A stretch of 21,397 bases of DNA from Deltaproteobacteria bacterium (GTDB lineage Bacteria; Myxococcota_A; UBA796; GCA-2862545): positions 1 through 21,397 of the forward strand of contig JAFDJI010000052.1 in NCBI GenBank assembly GCA_019307545.1, read 5' to 3'. The notes beneath the pieces were generated by a model. The model made no database searches, was not told where the DNA came from, and worked only from the letters and a program-made list of their open reading frames with translations. Of this stretch, positions 17,227-21,397 are shown piece after piece. Within the stretch, counting starts at the first letter, position 1, and each line of letters opens with the position of its first letter. The position numbers and the translations under genes are program-made.

Positions 17227-17741
17227 TTACTGTTCGGAGCGATTCGAGCCGTACAGCGGCTCGACGATGTGCGACTCCACGCGGACGTGATCTCCCTGCC
17301 GTCAGAAAGGCCGACGATCGCCCGGGGCGGCTGGGCGTCGCTCAGCACCGCCACCACGCGCACCCCCCACGAGCCCTCCATGGGGACATCCACCCCCCAA
17401 CCCACCTCCGGCTCGGCTTCGGCCTCGACCTCCGGAATCGCGACCTCCACCACCTCCGGCTCGCCGACATCCGCAACGACATCTTCCGCGGGGGGAACCT
17501 CCGGCAGCACCTCGATGCCCAGCGAAGCGGCAAGCGCCTCCGGGTCCAACTCCCGTGGCGCCACGTCATCCTCCACCCGCTCGTCCGCCTCGAAGTCGAA
17601 CTCCTCCGGTGGCGGCTCCTCTGCCGGTGCCATGACCGGAGCAGGCGCGGCCTCCACCACCGGGCCGAGGACATCACCGCTCGGCTCGATCTGCTCGCAA
17701 CCCACAGCCATGAGCAGGACCAGCAGCGCTACAACACGCAT
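17227..17741 (-). pseudogene. Lipoprotein of unknown function, internal deletion with frameshift near the C-terminus
   Basis: ATG 17741 has GGAGG four bases upstream. The N-terminus MRVVALLVLLMAVGC is a lipoprotein signal with a lipobox ending AVGC, so Cys15 would be lipidated. A long acidic Pro/Glu/Val-rich linker (about 20-115) leads to a small domain starting SWGVRVVAVLSDAQPPRAIV (124-143). The frame then becomes nonsense and would run on antisense through paralog 3 to 16884. Another frame picks up GDHVRVESHIVEPLYG (from 17295) and stops at TAA 17227-17229, just short of the convergent gene. This looks like the two ends of one domain with the middle missing. My reading, from a remembered pattern in related lipoproteins and PilP/GspC-like periplasmic domains, is that roughly 30-35 residues are lost. 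Last gene of a four-gene operon, 22 nt after its neighbour. Confidence 0.65.
17244..17264 (+). terminator. Hairpin near the convergent gene ends (terminator-like, no T-run)
   Basis: TCGAGCC (17244-17250) and GGCTCGA (17258-17264) form a perfect seven-base-pair stem with a seven-base loop, 24 nt past the stop of paralog 3. No T-run follows on either strand, and the hairpin lies inside the last codons of the opposing lipoprotein gene. It may therefore be chance or a weak bidirectional stop. Confidence 0.25.
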
Positions 17742-17763
17742 CCTTCCTCCAATGGAGCCAAGC

Positions 17764-18663
17764 CTACCGCGGTTCGCGCCGCGGCGCTGTCCCGCCGGGG
17801 ACTCGTTCCTCCCACAAACGTGCACCTGCGTCATCCCCAAGCTCCCGGTGCAGCCCCGCCACAAGGCGCGCGACGGCGGGATCTCCAGCCAGCACCAAGG
17901 CGACGCGGTGCGCGACGATCAACGCCTCCTCACGGTTCCGGTGACGCAGTGCCAGGAGAAGCGCGAGCCGAGCCGCGGTCTCTCGGGCTGGCGGCGCCAG
18001 CACGTCGGTGGCACGCACCAGGCAGTTCCGATCCGTGGCGTACACCGCCCCCCACCAGGCGCGCGCCCACATCCGTCCAAGGTCGGCGCAGTTCGACAGC
18101 TCGTCCGCCGCTGGCGGCCCCGGTGGCATGGCCGGAGGCACCTCCGGCATCGCACAGGTGTCGGCGTCAGCCACGGCAGCGCAGGCCGCGCGGGCCCGGG
18201 CGAGGTCGGCTCCCGCAATCCCGAGATGGGCGAGCCCCCGGGCCCACGGCACAGCGCGCTCCGGGTCGAGGCGGGCCTCGAGGGCCAGGAGGCGGGACAG
18301 CTTCCGGGCCCGATCCACCGGTCCGGTCCACGCCGCTGTCAAGGACCAGGTCCGGGCCGCTGCCGCCCCGGCCACCTCCGGCCTCGCCTCCGCGAGCAGC
18401 TCTCCCATCAAGAGGGTGTCGTCGGGCTTGGTCTCCGTTGGCAGTAGGGTCTCCACCTCCCGGGCCGCTTCCGCGGGGGCTCGTTGCAGCCGGTCCAGGA
18501 GCGCTATCCGTCGCACCTCTGGGGCGACCGCGTCTTCGACACACCGGCGCATGGGTTCGAAGAGCGGTCCGCGCTCGACCTGGGCGCGAAGCAGCGGCGG
18601 CGGTGGGCACGCTCCGGGCTCGTGCCCGAAGGCCAGGGCCGCAACCAGCAGCCACCCGATCAC
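17764..18663 (-). CDS. Exported protein of unknown function
   Basis: I do not recognise this 299-residue protein. The start is set at GTG 18663, which has GGGAGG five bases upstream; GTG 18669 overlaps that site and is less likely. A short signal peptide (MIGWLLVAALAFG) is followed by HEPGACPPPP. The mature part is Ala/Arg/Leu-rich and helical, apparently built of TPR-like or HEAT-like helices, with scattered cysteines (for example CVEDAV, ACAAVADADTCAMP and SNCADLG) that could form disulfides in the periplasm. It lies 13 nt after the glycosyltransferase gene and 22 nt before the lipoprotein gene on the same strand, so it is probably co-transcribed. Function unknown; the repeat assignment is only an impression from helix spacing. 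Confidence 0.75.
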   Translation of the reverse strand: MIGWLLVAALAFGHEPGACPPPPLLRAQVERGPLFEPMRRCVEDAVAPEVRRIALLDRLQRAPAEAAREVETLLPTETKPDDTLLMGELLAEARPEVAGAAAARTWSLTAAWTGPVDRARKLSRLLALEARLDPERAVPWARGLAHLGIAGADLARARAACAAVADADTCAMPEVPPAMPPGPPAADELSNCADLGRMWARAWWGAVYATDRNCLVRATDVLAPPARETAARLALLLALRHRNREEALIVAHRVALVLAGDPAVARLVAGLHRELGDDAGARLWEERVPGGTAPRREPR

Positions 18664-18676
18664 GTACACCTCCCGG

Positions 18677-20068
18677 TCAGCCGTACAGCATCGGAAACCC
18701 GGCCGACAGGTACCACAGCATCAACGGCACCAGGGCCGCGAGCGCGAGCGTGGCACCGACGGCTCGGGCAGGCGCCTCCCTCAGCGCTTCCCAGGTGCCG
18801 CGTGGGTCGGCGAGCAGCCCTGCGAGGAACACGATCCACAGCGGCTCCAGTGGCGCCCGGAATCGGCTCAGCCCGAACAGGGAGGACACCACCACCAGAT
18901 GGTAGACCACGATGCCCACGGCCAATGCGCCATACGCCCCCCGTGCGCGCGCCCAGGCCCCCACGGTGCCTCCGAGCACCACGAGCAGCGAGAACAGGAC
19001 CACGAGGACCGAGAGCCCCTCCTTGAGCCACCAGGGCATCCCGAGCCACTTCCCGGTGCGCATGTGGCGGGTGAGGAAGGTGTTCGGATTCAGCAACTGA
19101 GCCAGGCGCTGGGGTATCCGGGCCAGGAAGCGGCCGGGATTGTCGCGGATCCACGCCACGCCGTTGCGGACCTCGCACCGGTTCCACTCCGCGGCCGAGA
19201 GGTCGTGGTCGCAGTGGGGCCGTCCCTTGGCGTAGTAGAAAGTCCAGGTCCGATTGGAGAGGACCCCGTTTCCATATTCGTAGGTGGTGAGCGGAAAATC
19301 GTTGTTCCCGACGTACATCACCTGACCCAGGGAGGCATCGGAGACGATGAATCCGCCGTACTGTTCGCTGGCCGAACGGGAATAGGGCGCCACCACCAGG
19401 GCCACCGTCGCCAGCAGGATCGCCACGTGGCGCCACCGTGCACGCAGCGCCTCCCGCCAGGAGCCCGGTCCCGGCCACAACAACGCGATGGCGAAGATCG
19501 GCGCCATGTAGGTCGCCACCCCACGGAAGAGCACGCACAGCCCCAACAGCGCCCCCGGCACCAACGCGCGGCTCCCTTGCCCCTCGCGCGCCCAGAGCAT
19601 CGCCACCGCCGCGCCCGTGAGGAGGAAGGCATACACCGTCTCGCTCCAGAGGGTGCCGGTGTAGAACGCCAGGGTGGGGTGCAGGGCCATCAGGAACACC
19701 GCCCACCTCCCAGCCGAGCGGCCGAGCACCCGCTTCGCGAGGAGGTACACCAGGACGGCGGTGGCGAGCCCCAGGGCCACCTGCAGCCGTTTCACACGGT
19801 ACACACTGTCGAAGTGGCCGAAGGCGGCGAGCAGGTACGGGTAGCCCGGCGCCCACAGCCAGTGCTCGTGCGGGGTCAGACCCTCCCCGTCCATGATCCG
19901 CCGGGCCAGGACCTTGTAGGAGCACTCGTCACGGGAGCATCCACGAAAGCCCCATAGCCAGAGCGGTACCACCCGGAGGAAGAAGCCCAACAACAGGGCA
20001 CCCCAGAGCCATGGGTCGGCCCACCATGCCTCGTTTCCGGATTGGGCGTCGGTCTGTTCGGTTGACAG
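18677..20068 (-). CDS. GT39/ArnT-like integral membrane glycosyltransferase (GT-C fold)
   Basis: This multi-pass membrane protein resembles family 39 glycosyltransferases, which use polyprenyl-phosphate sugars at the outer face of the inner membrane. Near the N-terminus RDECSYKVLARRIMDGEGL holds the paired acidic DE motif expected in the first periplasmic loop. APGYPYLLAAFG and ALHPTLAFYTGTLWSETVY are typical of the family, and about ten hydrophobic helices follow. No ATG or GTG exists between the upstream stop (20096-20098) and the first helix. CTG 20068 has GAGGAG about seven bases upstream and gives an intact first helix (PWLWGALLLGFFLRVVPLW). TTG 19993 (438 residues) would cut that helix short. 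I chose CTG, giving 463 residues, but TTG is possible. It lies 27 nt after the metalloprotease gene. The acceptor and donor are unknown. Confidence 0.8.
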   Translation of the reverse strand: MSTEQTDAQSGNEAWWADPWLWGALLLGFFLRVVPLWLWGFRGCSRDECSYKVLARRIMDGEGLTPHEHWLWAPGYPYLLAAFGHFDSVYRVKRLQVALGLATAVLVYLLAKRVLGRSAGRWAVFLMALHPTLAFYTGTLWSETVYAFLLTGAAVAMLWAREGQGSRALVPGALLGLCVLFRGVATYMAPIFAIALLWPGPGSWREALRARWRHVAILLATVALVVAPYSRSASEQYGGFIVSDASLGQVMYVGNNDFPLTTYEYGNGVLSNRTWTFYYAKGRPHCDHDLSAAEWNRCEVRNGVAWIRDNPGRFLARIPQRLAQLLNPNTFLTRHMRTGKWLGMPWWLKEGLSVLVVLFSLLVVLGGTVGAWARARGAYGALAVGIVVYHLVVVSSLFGLSRFRAPLEPLWIVFLAGLLADPRGTWEALREAPARAVGATLALAALVPLMLWYLSAGFPMLYG

Positions 20069-20095
20069 TGCAGGGCTCCTCGCCGAGCTGTCCTT

Positions 20096-21118
20096 CTACC
20101 CGAGCGGGTCGTCCCGATGCCACAAAGCCCGAAGCAATGCGTCCCGCATCCGCTCCTGGCGCGCCATCGCAGCCATGCGACGCCGGATGCGCCAGCGCGC
20201 GATGAGCAACCCCACCGCGGCGAAGAGCGCGGCCATTGCCCACCAGATGTCCCCGGTGGAGAACACGGAGAGCCACAGGTCGGAACTTCCCCGCTCGACC
20301 CGCCCGCGCCAGAGCGCATCGACATCCTCGAGGAACACTCCGGTTGCCGCCCGGATCGCCCCCCGCACGTCGGCGCCACCACGCATCTGGTGGACGACCT
20401 CGCGGAGGGCCTCGTCCCCGTACTCCGCCCGCATCCAGGAGACGAAGTCCGCCGATTGAGCGTAGGCGAGCTGCGCGCTGCGCGGATCCGAGGGGAACCC
20501 CAGGGTCAGCTGCTCCAGGGTGTACAACCCCGGACCCGCCGCACCACGGGCGATCTCTCGGGTGGTGTCGGGGCCGTACTCCCCGGCGAAGACCTGCGCG
20601 ACCCCCTCCTGCAGCCACCTCGGGGGGTGCTGCGGCGCGAAGGCCCGCCCCAGGAGGACGTGGACCAACTCGTGGTCGAACACCACCTGCAGCGGTCGCT
20701 GCGGCCCTCGAATGCCGGGGCGTCGAAGGAAGATGTGCCCCAGCGAAGGGTAGGCCGTCCCATCCGCCCACTCGGGAGCGCTCCCCGGCTGGAGGTCGAA
20801 GAAGGCCTGCTGGGTCGGGGCCACCACCACGTGAACGGTGCGGCCGATCGCGACCCCCAGCAACTCCGCGAGCGCCGGTAGGGAGCGGGACCCGTGCCGG
20901 GACAGCTCGAGGAGCACGGGCAGCGAATCGGAGGAGCCGTAGACCTCCAGGTACACCGCCGAAACCCGTTCCCAGTCCTCCGGCACCAGGGGGGGCGCGT
21001 CCTCCAGCACCACCGGCTCCGCCGCCACCGTCCACTCCTGGGCGATCGCCGGTGACGACAGGGTGAGACACAGCAGCGCGGTGGCGAACAGCCAGCGGAG
21101 GAACCGGGACAAGCGCAC
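20096..21118 (-). CDS. Exported, membrane-anchored peptidase-MA-like zinc metalloprotease
   Basis: GTG 21118 is chosen because GGAGG lies seven bases upstream and it begins a clean signal peptide, MRLSRFLRWLFATALLCLTL ending AIA-QE. The longer open frame upstream looks non-coding. The 340-residue protein has a gluzincin-type active site: VVFDHELVHVLLG (HELVH, 149-153) and RWLQEGVAQ with Glu171 as the probable third zinc ligand. Further on is YAQSADFVSWMRAEYGDEAL, a pattern usual in peptidase MA-like proteins. Near the C-terminus (about 291-308) is one membrane helix followed by a very basic Arg-rich tail, so the catalytic domain should sit in the periplasm. It is the first gene of the minus-strand operon with the glycosyltransferase, the exported protein and the lipoprotein. 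The substrate is unknown; processing of envelope proteins is an inference from location only. Confidence 0.85.
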   Translation of the reverse strand: MRLSRFLRWLFATALLCLTLSSPAIAQEWTVAAEPVVLEDAPPLVPEDWERVSAVYLEVYGSSDSLPVLLELSRHGSRSLPALAELLGVAIGRTVHVVVAPTQQAFFDLQPGSAPEWADGTAYPSLGHIFLRRPGIRGPQRPLQVVFDHELVHVLLGRAFAPQHPPRWLQEGVAQVFAGEYGPDTTREIARGAAGPGLYTLEQLTLGFPSDPRSAQLAYAQSADFVSWMRAEYGDEALREVVHQMRGGADVRGAIRAATGVFLEDVDALWRGRVERGSSDLWLSVFSTGDIWWAMAALFAAVGLLIARWRIRRRMAAMARQERMRDALLRALWHRDDPLG

Positions 21119-21193
21119 TCCAGAGCCTCCATCCTGGGATCGAGCGGAGGGATCGGCAACCCCTCGTTGCATGCAAGCCGCGCCCAGGGCACC

Positions 21194-21397
21194 ATGTCCT
21201 CGATGCTGCGCCTGTTCGCCGCCTTGGAGCTGCCCGCATCGCTTCGCGATGCACTCACCCTCTTGCAGGAACCCCATCGGCCCCGCGGGGACGTGCGATG
21301 GGCGAGGCCGGGGACCCTGCACCTGACCCTCAAGTTCCTGGGAGACACCGCCGAGGAAGCGGTGCCCGACGTGACCACGGCCCTAGCCGATGCCTCT
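21194..21397 (+). CDS. thpR: RNA 2',3'-cyclic phosphodiesterase (LigT/ThpR family), N-terminal part
   Basis: The window ends inside this gene after 68 codons. ATG 21194 has AGGG five bases upstream. The sequence MLRLFAALELPASLRDAL, then VRWARPGTLHLTLKFLGD, is the hallmark start of the 2H phosphoesterase LigT/ThpR: RLFxALxLP, then RWxxxxxLHLTLKFLG, where HLTL is the first HxTx catalytic motif. These enzymes open 2',3'-cyclic phosphates on RNA ends. The second HxTx motif lies beyond the window. The gene is divergent from the metalloprotease, with 75 nt between the two start codons that must hold both promoters. Confidence 0.88.
   Translation, partial: MSSMLRLFAALELPASLRDALTLLQEPHRPRGDVRWARPGTLHLTLKFLGDTAEEAVPDVTTALADAS

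Noticed and set aside
21119..21322. Longer N-terminus for the metalloprotease
   Set aside because: The upstream residues are non-hydrophobic and antisense to the start of thpR. GTG 21118 has a good ribosome-binding site and begins a signal peptide.
1..21397. tRNA, rRNA, CRISPR, insertion sequence or prophage elements
   Set aside because: By eye no regularly spaced repeats, transposase or integrase frames, or RNA gene cores were seen; almost all sequence is accounted for by the listed genes.

Overview
This is a GC-rich, gene-dense stretch of bacterial chromosome. The cell envelope looks Gram-negative: a MFP/RND/TolC-type tripartite pump, several lipoproteins, and lspA with lgt. High GC, GTG/TTG starts, long envelope proteins with little-known relatives and a YkgJ-type paralog cluster would fit Myxococcota or another former deltaproteobacterial lineage. 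That placement is inference; no rRNA, tRNA or marker gene here proves it.

Layout. (1) Positions 1-7933, minus strand: an efflux operon read right to left. It holds a lipoprotein adaptor (6686-7933), two tandem RND permeases (3350-6689 and 225-3353) and the start of a TolC-like outer-membrane factor (1-228). Each gene overlaps the next by 4 nt (GTGA, TTGA, ATGA), so translation should be coupled. Both permeases are broken as given: one has an in-frame TGA, the other an internal deletion with a frameshift. (2) Positions 8156-12007, plus strand: a 527-residue protein of unknown family, then lspA and two tandem lgt paralogs, i.e. lipoprotein maturation. (3) Positions 12055-14220, minus strand: a full-length ComEC/Rec2 DNA-uptake channel whose metallo-beta-lactamase domain lacks several usual metal ligands. 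(4) Positions 14451-17220, plus strand: three tandem paralogs with an N-terminal YkgJ/FliB-like cysteine-cluster domain and a shared C-terminal domain. Only the first is intact; the other two carry frame-breaking internal deletions. (5) Positions 17227-21118, minus strand: a four-gene operon of a membrane-anchored peptidase-MA-like metalloprotease, a GT39-like membrane glycosyltransferase, an exported Cys-containing protein of unknown function, and a lipoprotein that also carries a frame-breaking deletion. (6) The right edge holds the 5' end of a LigT/ThpR-type RNA 2',3'-cyclic phosphodiesterase on the plus strand.

Two things stand out. The first is the YkgJ/FliB-like triplet, a compact cluster with no obvious partner and no flagellar genes beside it. 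The second is the number of lesions: one nonsense codon and four non-multiple-of-three deletions (about 10 to 140 nt, estimated from family or paralog alignment) in 21 kb. These are either real gene decay or assembly errors, and read-level data would decide. No RNA gene, CRISPR array, IS element or prophage was seen, and no stretch over 300 nt lacks a gene.
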